A stretch of DNA of 64,000 nucleotides from Trichopria drosophilae (GCA_030407085.1 CM059587.1:102357001-102421000), one strand, 5' to 3'; positions 39,953 to 50,980 are shown, numbered from the stretch's first letter. Numbers and translations are program-made. The notes: generated by a model from the sequence alone, not told the origin.

Positions 39953-40246
39953 TTTTTCATGTGCCTTTAATTTTAGATGTCTTTGTTCCGTTACTTGAAA
40001 TTTCAGACTCAGGTTGCAGAATCATTAGATCAAATGTATTTATTTTTCAGACACAGAAATTGGTTAAATAAAACTTATTATTATTAGTACATTACATTTT
40101 TATAATTATTATTTTTAATATACATTTTGTGTTTATTATGTATAGATTATGTATAGATTATGCATTTTCAATTCCATACACAATCTATATATGGATGATT
40201 ATGTATAAATTATGTATAATTTATTCACTATTTTTTTACTTGGGTA

Positions 40247-40625
40247 AAGAAGCGGGCTTGGTATAAACAGCTCCAAAAATATATTTATTATAGTTCACTT
40301 TAATCCAGACAAAAATTTGTTCAATGTGTTCATCTGAAATATCAACTTAGGTGCTGGAGATATTCTTCCTTACAGCAATCAAAACTCCGCTACCTCTTTC
40401 TGCTACCGATGCTACTCTATCTTTACGGTATACGTTGAATTCCTGCAAGCCCAACTCTACATGCAATATATCTTCATGGAGCCATGTCTCCGTTAATATA
40501 TTTATATCACTTTTATCCCACGCAGTAGAAATCGATAAAGAAAATTCTTTTAATTTGGTACGTAATCCTCGAACATTTTGCGATAACTCATTTCCACTAA
40601 CGGCTGATGCAGTAAGTTTTTTTTT
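40247..40625 (-). pseudogene. APE-type endonuclease fragment (ORF2 N-terminus), upstream half
   Basis: The minus strand encodes SQNVRGLRTKLKEFSLSI, then INILTETWL, then LQEFNVYRKDRVAS, the QNxRGL...TETWL...YRxDR series of the endonuclease of Jockey/CR1-type ORF2. The Glu of TETWL corresponds to the metal-binding residue. A frameshift follows; GVLIAV and later FGAVYTKPAS can be read in other frames, the GGVLIAV and gavYiPPsS motifs. The frame is cut at 40246 by the TA-flanked element and resumes on its other side. Confidence 0.65.
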
Positions 40626-40714
40626 TTAAGGATCCGCTGTCTGGATGCTCTTTGTTTTATTATAGTCTTCCGATTGTCGGAATATTATATCTGAAAATAA
40701 TTTTCTTATTTTGC

Positions 40715-41097
40715 TTATTTATTTTGTTTAAAATAAGTTTTTTTGAGACTTAGTGTAACCAGATTTATATTCTTTTTCAAAATGCTTATAGTATCTTCCA
40801 GTTTAAGTGCTATTACACATAGGGGACAACATTTGTTCTCTTGACGTTTGCCAAGACGAACAAATTTTGCATTTTCAAAATTAGCCATGTGATTATTCCG
40901 AAGGAATTTAGTAGCTTCGAACTTATCAAATGGTTGAGCTTGCTGTGGTGATGTGATTCCATGCAATTAAACATCATTAGATTGTGAGAGCGGTGTCTGT
41001 GTTCAGCAATCTCCAGCAGAATTTCTTCAGTATACGTTGTCTTAGTAAGGTCGTTATCGTAGATTTTTTCCTTGATGTCTACCATTTCCTCTTGCAT
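40715..41097 (-). pseudogene. Decayed ORF1 of an APE-type non-LTR retrotransposon
   Basis: Two overlapping minus frames make up one broken protein. The upstream frame (40813-41097) reads EEMVDIKEKIYDNDL, a coiled-coil end, then LLEIAEHRHRSHNLMMFN, the E-x-x-x-R-x-R-x-x-N-φ-φ-φ-F-N start of the RRM-like domain. The downstream frame (40715-40966) continues with KFLRNNHMANFENAKFVRLG and KRQENKCCPLCVIALKLED, matching the RLGK...RPLxV strand. The shift lies near 40960. ORF1 precedes the endonuclease fragment at 40.25-40.62 kb in the correct order for a non-LTR element. Confidence 0.6.
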
Positions 41098-41642
41098 GGT
41101 TTACATTATTTGCCAAAGTTTATTGATAAGGTAGGCTTTTCAGCCCTGTGTGACAGTTTAAATAACAGAAAATGCACTGAAAATGCAATCAAAACCACTT
41201 GTTATTGCAAATTGGTAAATCAGAGTGTACACACTTAACGAACTTATTACTGTGTACTGAAAAGTCAAAATTCCAGGAGAAAGATATACAATAAAGTATG
41301 AAATTTTGCTAAATTATAATGAGCAATTAAAAGCGCGTATTAACTAGCATATTAATTCAAAATTAAAAGAAGTGAAATTTAAAAAATGTTTCCTTTTTTT
41401 CGATTTAAATGTCGTTTAAGTACATCGTGATCCGTCAGGAAAGGAATATTTATTTCAGTGCTCCTCATTAGCCCCTTACAGTATACATAACAGACCTTCA
41501 AGTGTATAGAGTGTTGCATTTGCAAGGGTGGCATCTACTCGAGGAAAGATAAATATAGAAAATTTACTAAATATTTAATTTAATCTACAATCATAATTGT
41601 AAACAAACAAAACTATTTTCGTATTCTCTTCAGGGAAATATA

Positions 41643-42557
41643 TAGGGGAAGATGAGACGAAACGGCGAACGGGACAAAGTGACGAATCTCAAATTTTACA
41701 TTATCATCATACTGATTGCAAAATATCATATGTGATTTCTTTGTTTACACAATTTTTCACATTTTGAGGCATGATATTTAATTTTTTTTTCTCTTACCTA
41801 TCTTTGGGAGCGAGGAATGTAATTTTTAAACAAAATTTTCAAGTCATTTTCCCGTACTTTGTTCTCAGATTGGTCAATATTTTCATTTTGGCAGTTTAAT
41901 AATCACTATTTATATATTTATTCTAAAGTATATTTTTTGGACTTATTTATAAAACATGAATTGTACCTATCTTCTGTGTTTATAATGAGATATCGTACCT
42001 GGAAGTTCAAATGATACTTTGGGGTGAGCGGCAAATTTTTTTCCCGGATGTCTTTATTCCGTGATTATTTTTTAATTTAAAATTCCCTTTTGATAAATGC
42101 AATGAGTAACTAAAGACGAAGTCAAAATATGTGATCCTAATATAATACGAGTATTCAAAGCTTCCAAAGATGAAATTTCGTTTTTTATTCTTGTTGGGCA
42201 CTTTGATATATCTAAAGAGGTTCATTCCACCAACGTGGAAATTTTATTGTTATTAAAACATACAATAATAACTTACAAGATTATGGCTTGCACTTAATTT
42301 TATGATAGTAGTCTCAGAGACCTCTAAAAAGGATTCGCCACTTCACCCCGGTATCGCCGTTTCACCCCGTGTTTTTGCAGTTTTTTAAATTGGCCATAGC
42401 TGGTCATCTGTAAAACATATACCGTAAGTAACATACATGTAAATATTGACTATGATATTACCTATCAAATGATACTTTGCATCATCCTAAATGCGAAATT
42501 CAAGGAGAGATATGATACACGACAAAAATCCTCGCCGCTTCGACCCGTCTTTCTCTA
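41643..42557. mobile_element. TA-flanked inverted-repeat element
   Basis: Ends GGGGAAGATGAGACGAAACG (from 41645) and, reverse complemented, GAGAAAGACGGGTCGAAGCG (to 42555) match with few differences, each next to TA. A related GGGGTGAAACGGCGA block lies internally at about 42330-42375 in inverted orientation to the left end. 911 bp, no coding frame. Probably a non-autonomous Tc1/mariner-type or similar element. Confidence 0.5.
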
Positions 42558-42802
42558 TGTTCATGTAATTGGTTACTGACATTTTACTGTTATTTTAAAA
42601 ACATTCATTTACTGTAGTAGACAAATTATTAAGATACAAAACTGCTAAAATATGATATTCCGCACATCAAAAAGTATTATTCACATTAGTATAATGATAG
42701 TGAACATTTAAAACATTCGTTTTGAAGAAAATAACTCCAAGATATTTGTAAAATCAGAACATGGTACGAAATCATAACATTTACACAAAAGATAGTAAAC
42801 TA

Positions 42803-42823
42803 GTGTGTGTGTTTGTGTGTGTG
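42803..42823. repeat. (GT)n microsatellite
   Basis: Near-pure GT dinucleotides with one GTTT interruption. Confidence 0.85.
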
Positions 42824-42973
42824 ATAAAAAAATTATATTATGATGTATTAATGTAAAAATGTGCTGTTACCAACGCTCCAAATAAAATGTTGTGCCGTTT
42901 TTTATAGTGAGACTTTTGTGATATATTTTTCAATATAATCAAAAAATGACCGTGGATGCGATATTGGTTTATG

Positions 42974-43937
42974 GGTGATTCCGCGGAAACTGTGATACTT
43001 CAGGTCTTGTGTAAAAAAATAGAATAATACGTATGTAGAATAAATGTATTCTCATGTAACGTATTAAAAGGCAATCACTTTAACCTGTACACGTGAAAAC
43101 GATGAATAAATAAATTATTATCATCGTTCTGCAGACTGAAATATAAGTAAAATGTCAGCACCACCAGTGTGTCTTTCTCCGATTTTTTTCGTTCAATTAT
43201 GAATTGAGTGCAGAATATAGTTTCTAAATAAACGTTATTGGTCTTAAAATATTTGTCTATAGATAGGTAAATGATTATCATTCACATTCTACTTCTCTTT
43301 CTTTAATTATCTTGAGTAGAACAATTTGAAATTTGTCTACGATTTTATGCACAATTCTAAAAATCTGTAAGTTTTCCAATATTTATGATATATTTCTATG
43401 ACTTTATTTATAATTCGTCAGTGCCCATTGAAAGGTTAATATCGATAAACAAACAAGCATCGCACCAAGTGCTCACTGAATATTTCGTCGCACACACGGA
43501 TAGTTAATTTTCAAGCAACTGCGATTCAGAAAATTGTGGTCAGTACCACTTGTAAAAATTGGTAAAAAGTGCTTAAGTGACAAATTGTTTAGGTGTAGTT
43601 CCCGAAGTGTACATATGTTAATTACTGGTTACTTCAAGAATGAATGCGGAAAAAGTTATGTACACAGTGATTGCTCCATAAAACAACCACAAACATAGTT
43701 TGTCAGTACCGCCGAAGTCATTACCGCCGTAAAGTTGTAATTAATAAGTTAAAAAATGTTAGTTAAAAAATGTGAGTTAAAAAAGTTAAAAAATTGGAGT
43801 TGACGTACATTACATACACATAACACACCATATGTATATGCCACAAAAAAATAAAAAATGGAGAACATACATTTTTTATTTCATTTGTTGATTTGATAAT
43901 ATCGAGTAAAAAATATCACAGTTTCCGCGGAATCACC
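42974..43937. mobile_element. Inverted-repeat element with GGTGATTCCGCGG ends
   Basis: GGTGATTCCGCGGAAACTGT at the left end is exactly repeated, reverse complemented, at the right end (24 bp perfect in total). TTATG lies just outside both ends (42969-42973 and 43939-43943), a possible short target duplication. The interior holds a (GT)n-free AT-rich part and, near 43735-43795, short repeats of GTTAAAAAATGT. No transposase. Confidence 0.55.
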
Positions 43938-44085
43938 GTTATGCAAATGTATTCAATCGTTGGAGTTCGATAATTATTGCGCGCTTGTTGCATAATATAC
44001 TGTTACAGTCGAAGTAGTGAATTAATTCTTTTTTTAATGCTATTCGAATACGTAACTGAATTATACTGCATGTTATAAATTTCAC

Positions 44086-45275
44086 TTAAAGGAACCACCT
44101 CAATTAAAACCGTAAGAAACAAAATTTTTTAAAAACGTCGATGAGAGAATGCTACTTTTTATCATATATTTTCAACGAAAGAAGAGCCAAATTACAAAAG
44201 CTGCCCGACGGGACCTGACAGCTGGTGTAAGTGGCAGAAAGCTTTCGCTTTGAATAAGGACCCAAGGTTCTAAGATCTGACACTAATGCTTGATCAAGGA
44301 ATGAAGGAGCGTCTTTTACCGAATTATGAACATTTATCCAAAAAAGATCTGTTGGAAAGACTTTTGGGTCGTCATACATAGAATGCTAACAAAAGCTTCA
44401 ACTCCACCGTTTGGCGAATAGCACCGAAACATTTGCAAATTAATTGAAATAACAGCCTATATCGCAGCTGGAGTGTTCAATGGTGGATACACGTCGATAA
44501 TGAGACTAATGAATCAATTGGAGATCGTTGTCGGAACACAAGAACTGAACTTCTCGAAGAACATCGATGATGAGTCGCTTAAACAGCCAGAACCGAATGA
44601 GCCAGATTGAGACAAAAGAGGCCCGAATTGGCCAAAAACAACAGCAATTGTAAATAAATCATATTGGGATCGCTGACTGATCGGTAAGTTGCAAAAACGC
44701 ATACTTTTATCGTCTTGAAACTTTAAACCCATTTTTCACGAAACCACATTTTAAAAAATGGCTGCAGGTGTAACTCAAAAAGTATTTGACCGATCGGGCA
44801 GAAATTTTGAGGGGTTTTAGTCTACATATTTAGCAATAGAGGAAACCTAAAATATTACCGATTTTCCATAAAAAATTATTTTAAGGGTACAAAGTGTTAA
44901 AGGGAGGGTGAAAATCTGACCCTATTTTTGAAAACCTAACCAAATTTTTTATTTTCTACCTTTTATTAACTTTTATAGGTTTATTGTAGCCTAAACTCGT
45001 CAGTATTCCAAATCATTTTGGTTTTTTTATTTCAGGCCAATAGGAAACCCAGGAGAACTGCAGCCATTTTGCATTTCGGAAAAAAACCGGCTTACGTGGA
45101 GAGGCTGTATCGCCATCATTTTCAATGATAACAGAAAAAAAATAATTTTTGTAGTATTTGTCACTTGCCACTAAATGTTGTCAAACGCAAAAAATGTTTC
45201 GATTATTTTTACACCCACAAAAAAATTCACAAGTTTGATTAAATTTTGGGGTTCTAATTGAGATGGTCCCCTTAA
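44086..45275 (+). mobile_element. TTAA-flanked DNA transposon, Kolobok-like, degenerate
   Basis: TTAA at 44086-44089 and 45272-45275 bound an element of 1,182 bp (44090-45271). Its ends AGGAACCACCTCAATTA and (reverse complement) GGGGACCATCTCAATTAG are 17-18 bp inverted repeats. Inside is a decayed transposase frame on the + strand. TTAA duplications together with ends starting in purine-rich GGG and this transposase pattern point to the Kolobok superfamily; piggyBac also uses TTAA but has a different transposase. Confidence 0.6.
44195..44640 (+). pseudogene. Decayed transposase of Kolobok type
   Basis: Reading + frames across stops gives LPDGPDSWCKWQKAFALN, then YEHLSKKDLLERLLGRHT, a stop where Gln is expected, then NANKSFNSTVWRIAPKHL and ITAYIAAGVFNGG, ending near GTQELNFSKNIDDESL. 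This series (CPxGxdSWCKwqkA... lLxrCLxGxTQNxNESxN..iWxxaPK...A..xFNxG) is one I associate with the DDE transposase core of arthropod Kolobok/Mutator-like elements. The WCK, TQN-NES and FN-G landmarks are all in order. Several stops and at least one indel make it non-functional. Confidence 0.55.
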
Positions 45276-46633
45276 ATTCACAAACGAAATAAGACATGTT
45301 AAATGTAATACATTTACTTAGTAAGTCGTTTTTTCTCAATAAAACGTTCGGAATAATATTAATAAAATGGATACTCGTATGCATAACTGTATGTATATAC
45401 TTTTTTAAAATTACCGTTTTCGAAAAATAGGTTTTATAATAAGTATGTGCGAACCAGATTTGTATCATTCGAAATTTTAATTTTCTTGAGATTTATGTCA
45501 ATCACTTCTTTCAAAATATTATTTTAATTATAATCGAAATTGGGCATGACAGTATTTTGAAATGAACGTGTAAATGATATTTGTGACTATTTGAAACTAG
45601 ATTAGCAAATCAGAAACTCATAGAAAAGTCAATCTCCGAAATGTCAGTCCTTGGTCGTCAAAAACAGTTTAACGTAGGCTTATCTTCTCGCTTGTGATCG
45701 TCTATTTTCACTGTCGGGTAATGACGAGAGCATTTGGATTACAACATTTCCTTTTAGTAATAAAAGTCAATCGCATATCTAAATAATAATAATTCTTTAA
45801 AAAACGTTCAAAATGTTATATAATTGATATTTTATTTTTACGTCACTTTTTTCAACTCTCGTTGAAAATTCTATAAATTCGTGTAAAAATGTCAAAATTG
45901 TCGGAATATCAAAAATTAAAATGAGCGAATGAGTATTTAAAGTATGTCAAGCCTACCGAATTGAATGTGATGTGTACATTTATGTAAAAAAAGATATAAA
46001 ATGTATAGAACTACATTACAAATTCCAAACTAATTATATATAGATAGTGCCAAAAGACATGCATTTTAATAAATATTAGCTCCTCCAATTGCTTCGACTT
46101 TTTAAATATTATACACGTGACATCCCCATCCCTGATTATTGACTAGTTTGTTTAGATTCATAATCGGTAACCCCAAAACTCTACGAGCACCCAGTTTTAT
46201 AATTTTGATGATTCAAAATTGGAGCTCAAGTTCGTAATCTGGGATGCCGAAAGACCCCAAATATCCAGCTTCATGTCCATTAGTAACTTTTTCACCCAAT
46301 TTCAAGAGCTTTAGAGCACCCAATTTCGTCATGTATAAGTGATGTCTTCGTCTTAGCATACGACTTTGTGAAGAAATTCATCAGTTTAATACTTTATTTA
46401 TCATAAAATAATACAACATAATAATGTAATTAATATTATTCGATCATTGTAAATAATTAACTTTTGGTATATGCGAACACTATACTAAAGTAAAAAAACT
46501 TCATTTTTTAAATTTCGGCGCATAATGGTTGTCAGTCTCAGAAATTAAATAGCAAAAATTAGGTATTTTAAGTAAAAAAAAACACTAAAACAATTTAGTT
46601 TTGTCTTTTAAGAAATGGTTTTTTCTTTTTTAG

Positions 46634-46753
46634 ATGGTGGAGAATGGTATGAATGAAGCAACCCAAGCAACAAGAGAAGTCATTTCGACCCAGCCAAAGT
46701 CGGAATGCCCTAATCAAGTAAAATTAACCACTTTTCGACCAAAAAATCGTCCT
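46634..46753 (+). CDS. Weak internal exon candidate between splice-like signals
   Basis: A strong acceptor-like TTTTTTCTTTTTTAG precedes, and the consensus donor GTAAGT follows at 46754. The 120 bases between are exactly 40 open codons (MVENGMNEATQATREVISTQ...). However, its second half and the donor are built from the AAGTCGA words of the adjacent degenerate minisatellite, so it may be repeat sequence only. Confidence 0.2.
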
Positions 46754-47250
46754 GTAAGTCGAATAGACTTTCAAAACCTGAACACAGGTCGAAAATCACC
46801 TAAATATTACCTAAGAAATGCCTTTAAAGTCCTATGACTTCAAAGTTATATATTAGGTCGAAATTACCAAATCTGGACCAAAAATATGTCTTCAAAGTAG
46901 AATAAACTTATAAGTCGATATCATGCCTACTTTTAAGTCAATATGACCTTGCACGTTTCCCTTTTTTCGACTACGACGTCGAAATGTCTTAATTGGTCAA
47001 TATGACTGATATAAGTCTAGATTTCGACTAACAGGTTAACATTAAGCTATTTTAGTAAAAAATAGCCGAATTACTACCTAAAATATGTCTTCTAAGTCAA
47101 AACGTATTTGAAGTGTATTTGATGGGTTAATTAACCAAATAATGACTTCAAAAATGTCCTCATAGTAAAAAAGTATTTGAGATATATTCTGTAAGTAAAA
47201 TTAACCAAATTTGGGCTTATAAAATTGCCCTGAAGGTTTTTAACGAATAT
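46655..47250. repeat. Degenerate minisatellite, unit about 70 bp
   Basis: Words such as AAATTAACCAAAT, ATGTCTTCAAAGTA and AAGTCGATAT return at roughly 63-75 bp steps or multiples of them, for example AAATTAACC-like words near 46721, 46862, 47068, 47131 and 47206. Units are strongly diverged. It overlaps the weak exon candidate at 46634-46753. Confidence 0.4.
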
Positions 47251-47915
47251 ATTAAATTTTAGTACATAATTTACCAAATATGATCATGTGTTCTGCCTTA
47301 AAAGTCCAGTGGTTTTGAAATGAGAAATTAGGTTCCGATTGAAAATGAATATTGACTTTGCTAAATTCCCTATTCTGAACTTGAAAGTAAAGGCTTTGTT
47401 GCGATGACGTTTCGACTAGTTTCGAGCTCCCACCGACTGGTGGTGCATAAGTGTCGTATTTAACACATGCATTGCATATACACATGCATTACATACTCAA
47501 ATTTCCTCGCAAGCGATTAGAGCATAAGCAGGTACGTATATAAGAAAGCATGTTCCATAGTACCGCAAGTAAAATGCGTGCGAGCGCGAAAATACTGATC
47601 TGTGTTTATAATATGGCGTCGAATAGTTGTTTATGTATATTAGGTGCGTATCTTAGTTTCTAAAAGGTGAACGAGCGTGCGGGAAATCGCATTTTCCGCA
47701 CTTGTTACGAAATATACTTTTCCTCGTGGCTCCGATTCCGATTGATTGACACTAATTTTGTTTATTGCACATGTTAATGCGTGAATTTTTTTACATAAAA
47801 ATGTTTTCGTTGGGTATAGGGTCACCGGCCCGATTCTAAGACAAATGATGACAGATGGATTTATGAATCCTATGTGGCGGCCTTTGTAAATACTTCCATT
47901 AATTTCTAATCATTA

Positions 47916-49085
47916 TTAATCCCTTCGCTGCGGCGAGAATTTCACAAAAAGTGCCCAAAATGCGGGAAAAAAATTTGGTTAGATTTTACTGTAACTTGAT
48001 GTATAGGGGTTTCTTGGGACGCCGATTACGAATTTGAAGTCAGATTTCGAAAATTTAAAATGGCGGATTCAATATTGCGGGCAAAGTTTCTAAATACCAA
48101 TCATTTCCCCTGACGCTTATTCCTCAGAGGTTTTCGGGGTCGCTGATTACGAACCTGAAGTTACATTTTTAGAAAATTCAATATGGCGGAAGTCATAATA
48201 AAAATTCGAACTGATTACGAATCTTATATCAGTTTTTGCATTACAATATTAAGGCAATTTGTTATTCATATGTAAATAATGCTGCTCGTGGCAGGTTGGC
48301 AATAGAAACACTCTCGTGATTATTTATAGAATATTTATACCGAATTTTGTATTTTTATCAAAAACTTCTTCGATTCTGCAGCTACAAATCTATATTTTTA
48401 GTTTTTGTAGATATTTTGCAGAGTTTATTATCTATCCATATTATTCCGTGTAAATTTCAAAATTTTGTTATGTACTCCTGAATTATCGTGTTACATGTGG
48501 GAAAAAACACTGATTTCTAGAGTTCTATATGTTACAGTTTTTATTTTAAAAACAATTTTAAACAAAAATGTATAAAAACAGAAAAAATTGCACTTTGAAG
48601 ACCTTTCTCCAGCCTCCTCGTAGTAAGTGTGTAAGTACATATTGTATATCGAAGCTAACGGGGAAGGCTAATATTAACTCGCGGTATTGGATCCGCCATT
48701 TTGAATTTTCAAAATATATCATCAGATTTGTAATCGGTGACCTCGAAAACCCCTGAGTAGCAAGTTTCAAACGATTTCATTAATTTTTAATGCATAAATT
48801 GACCTAATACGTCGACATAGCTCATGACAAAGATTTTTACAAAATCGTAAAAACAACATATTTTAAGAGTTTGTATCTTTTTTTTGACAACATGTTTTTG
48901 AAAAAGGACGACGGCATGTTGTTCGGTATACCTTAGGCTGGCTAGAAATGTTCAAGTTTTCAAATTGGATATATTATTGACTTCATTAGACTAATTTATG
49001 TCATGACAAAGATTTGCGTTTTTGCCGCAGTCAAAGAAAAGTCCTAAATGACAAAGATCTTTATCATCCGCAGCGAAGGGGTTAA
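47916..49085. mobile_element. TTAA-flanked inverted-repeat element with internal core repeats
   Basis: TTAA at 47916-47919 and 49082-49085 flank ends CCCTTCGCTGCGG and CCGCAGCGAAGGG (element 47920-49081, 1,162 bp). The interior carries at least three copies of a roughly 50-bp core (GCTGATTACGAATCTGAAGT...CAAAATGGCGGA) at about 48025-48085, 48135-48195 and, reversed, 48690-48755. A TTAA target and C-rich ends fit piggyBac-type or other TTAA-using non-autonomous elements. No transposase frame. Confidence 0.6.
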
Positions 49086-49279
49086 AGTATTCACTGTATC
49101 GTTTTTTAATGCTTCCCAATACTAATATTGCAATTATAAAGCGAATATTTTGTTATTCTGTAAGAAGCATTGATACGTATATTTTGAATACTTCACTGAA
49201 AGTAAGAGTTAGCATTTTCTCTGTGTGGAAATTTTAATAGATAGTTTATTCAACATGTTTGAAACTGTAATTTTTCATA
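49086..49279. other. Spacer between the TTAA element and the F-box gene 3' end
   Basis: No feature seen. On the other side of the gene, 51041-52396 is also without a recognisable gene; GC-richer words near 51165-51230 (CCGATTGGATAGTTGACGAA) hint at a repeat or upstream regulatory DNA but cannot be assigned. Confidence 0.35.
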
Positions 49280-49285
49280 TTTATT
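49280..49285 (-). terminator. Poly(A) signal AATAAA of the F-box gene
   Basis: The canonical hexamer AATAAA lies on the minus strand about 42 bases past the stop codon, at the expected distance for a short 3'UTR. Confidence 0.55.
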
Positions 49286-49326
49286 TATCATATTTACAAT
49301 GGTAGAAAAATAATTAACGTTTAATA

Positions 49327-50505
49327 TTAGTCATTATCATAGGAAATTAACAATATACTCAAAAAGGTGTCATTTATAAAATTATTGCAATTTTTACTCC
49401 TATAATCAAATCCAAAACATATATTATGTTTACCGTCTTGAAATCGACATAACGAAAATACGTTCGAATTACTAAATGTCTGCCGTATTATCCTTATGTA
49501 ATCCATATTATTCTCCTCCTCGTTAGGAGTTTCTGAATCCTGCTCTCCGGAGTAAGTTAAAAAATACACCGTATTAGTAGATTTTAACTGTTGTTTAATA
49601 CTATTCTTAAACTTGTTTAACTCGTCTCGAAAATTTTCTTTGGAAATATCCTTTTCTAACATTAGTGTACGAGTGAACATATTTTTTGTGCCAAATTTAA
49701 TCAGTAAAATTTCATGTGGATATACTTGATCGTATGAGTCGGTGGAATATATACATCCTCCCCAACAACTGATATTCTTCTTCCAGATTTCGCTTCCAAT
49801 TTCTTGTAAAACACTCATCCAATCAACATTGTTCTCTTTCCACAGATAATTAAAAAATAAAAAGACGCTTTCGTTCGGGGTCGCAGAAGTCAATACGTTT
49901 AGTAAATTCTTCTTCTCACTTTCCAGACGATGCGATTGCATTTCGCTTTGAATGGAAGCCCAAGTTGTGTTGTTTGGGAAGAATAATCCTGCAATTTCGT
50001 TATTGCAGACATTATATTGAGTATAATTTATACACGGCTTCGCGGATAAAGCAAACAGTTTTCTACCGCATGAACCGATTAACCTTTTGTAACGAAAAAT
50101 TATATATTGAGAATTAGATCTTTGATAATCATCTCCGTGTATCGTATCGTCATAAAATATTAATGATATTTTTGGCCGAAACTGCAAGTGATTTAATAAA
50201 TGCTGTTCTGGATAAATGGTTTGATTGTATTCGTAAAAGTATTCCTCTTCAGAGTCGTCTTCAGAATCGTTTATGTAGCCATGATCTACTTTTAAATATT
50301 TGTCGAATGTTGTCTTTTTTTGTAGGAATTGCAATTCTGCGAATCTAGGCAATTGTCTTCTATTTTGCACCAATTCCGATGTGGTTTTCCATTCTTTGCA
50401 CACCAATGAACAAGCTTGTAAATCATTCAAGTTCAAATGTGACATGATCTGGGAAAGATTTTCTGACACGGCAAAGTGCATTAATCCTTCATCAGCTGAA
50501 TCCAT
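49327..50505 (-). CDS. FBXO22-like F-box / FIST-domain protein
   Basis: Intact 392-residue frame, ATG to TAA, and the longest open frame in the window. Residues about 13-50 read as an F-box (SENLSQIMSHLNLNDLQACS, then LVCKEW), the segment that binds Skp1 in SCF ubiquitin ligases. Residues about 160-390 follow the layout of the FIST region of FBXO22: a G-L-F-F-P segment, a V-F-L-F-F strand, a W-G-G turn, an L-M-L-E-K-D-I-S segment and a C-terminal N-I-C-F-G-F strand. The family acts as a substrate receptor for Skp1-Cul1-F-box ligases; vertebrate FBXO22 is about 400 residues, close to this length. Composition is balanced, unlike the F/I/L/Y-rich spurious frames nearby. The acidic stretch DSEDDSEEEYFYEY at about 80-93 looks lineage-specific. 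The coding part has no intron, so a retrocopy is possible, but the likely splice acceptor upstream argues for a real gene. FBXO22 identity comes from remembered family pattern, not alignment. Confidence 0.75.
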   Translation of the reverse strand: MDSADEGLMHFAVSENLSQIMSHLNLNDLQACSLVCKEWKTTSELVQNRRQLPRFAELQFLQKKTTFDKYLKVDHGYINDSEDDSEEEYFYEYNQTIYPEQHLLNHLQFRPKISLIFYDDTIHGDDYQRSNSQYIIFRYKRLIGSCGRKLFALSAKPCINYTQYNVCNNEIAGLFFPNNTTWASIQSEMQSHRLESEKKNLLNVLTSATPNESVFLFFNYLWKENNVDWMSVLQEIGSEIWKKNISCWGGCIYSTDSYDQVYPHEILLIKFGTKNMFTRTLMLEKDISKENFRDELNKFKNSIKQQLKSTNTVYFLTYSGEQDSETPNEEENNMDYIRIIRQTFSNSNVFSLCRFQDGKHNICFGFDYRSKNCNNFINDTFLSILLISYDND

Positions 50506-50545
50506 TGTTTGTTATTTTGCAATAACAAACAACGAAACTTTAGAA

Positions 50546-50560
50546 CCTGAAAACAATGCT
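50546..50560 (-). promoter_or_regulatory. Likely 5'UTR splice acceptor of the F-box gene
   Basis: Read on the minus strand, a pyrimidine-rich run GCATTGTTTTCAG ends about 41 bases upstream of the start codon and is followed by G. This matches a 3' splice site, so the gene probably has a non-coding first exon further upstream (above 50560). The first exon and promoter were not identified. Confidence 0.4.
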
Positions 50561-50980
50561 TAGTTAATAAAAATGAATCGAAGTTATTATCTATATGTTA
50601 TATTCTTATGATAGTATCTATTTTACTTGAGATGTATAACAAAGAAAATATTTCGGCCAAAAATAATTTACATATTATAAAAAAATCCCCAGACAAAGTA
50701 AAACAAAGAAATGAACTCTCGCAACAAAAGCTAGTAAGTTGGAACAAATAGCTCTGTATAATATATTAATTACGCGGTGCATAAACTCGTATAATTTTAT
50801 CACTCGTATTATCGATGGCCCGATATGGACTGGTGAGTCACACCATATATTTCGGTGTAAACGACAATACGTTTAAACTTCTTTTTTGATGCAATGTGCA
50901 TAAAGTGCGGCTATTGGTCTTCTTTACATTTACACTGGCAATGCAAACCTCGTTTTCAGTTGGCCCGCAACATTCACATT

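Larger units (their letters stand above)
39162..40246. mobile_element. TA-flanked inverted-repeat DNA element
   Basis: Ends CTCAAGTAAAAAAAAT and (reverse complement) CCCAAGTAAAAAAATA are each bounded by TA (39162-39163, 40245-40246). Element 39164-40244, 1,081 bp. Imperfect inverted repeats of about 115-120 bp (39164-39285 with 40130-40244) consist of repeated ATACATAAT-type words. A TA duplication suggests a Tc1/mariner-like non-autonomous element, though the very long AT-rich arms are unusual. It interrupts the endonuclease of a non-LTR copy. Confidence 0.6.
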
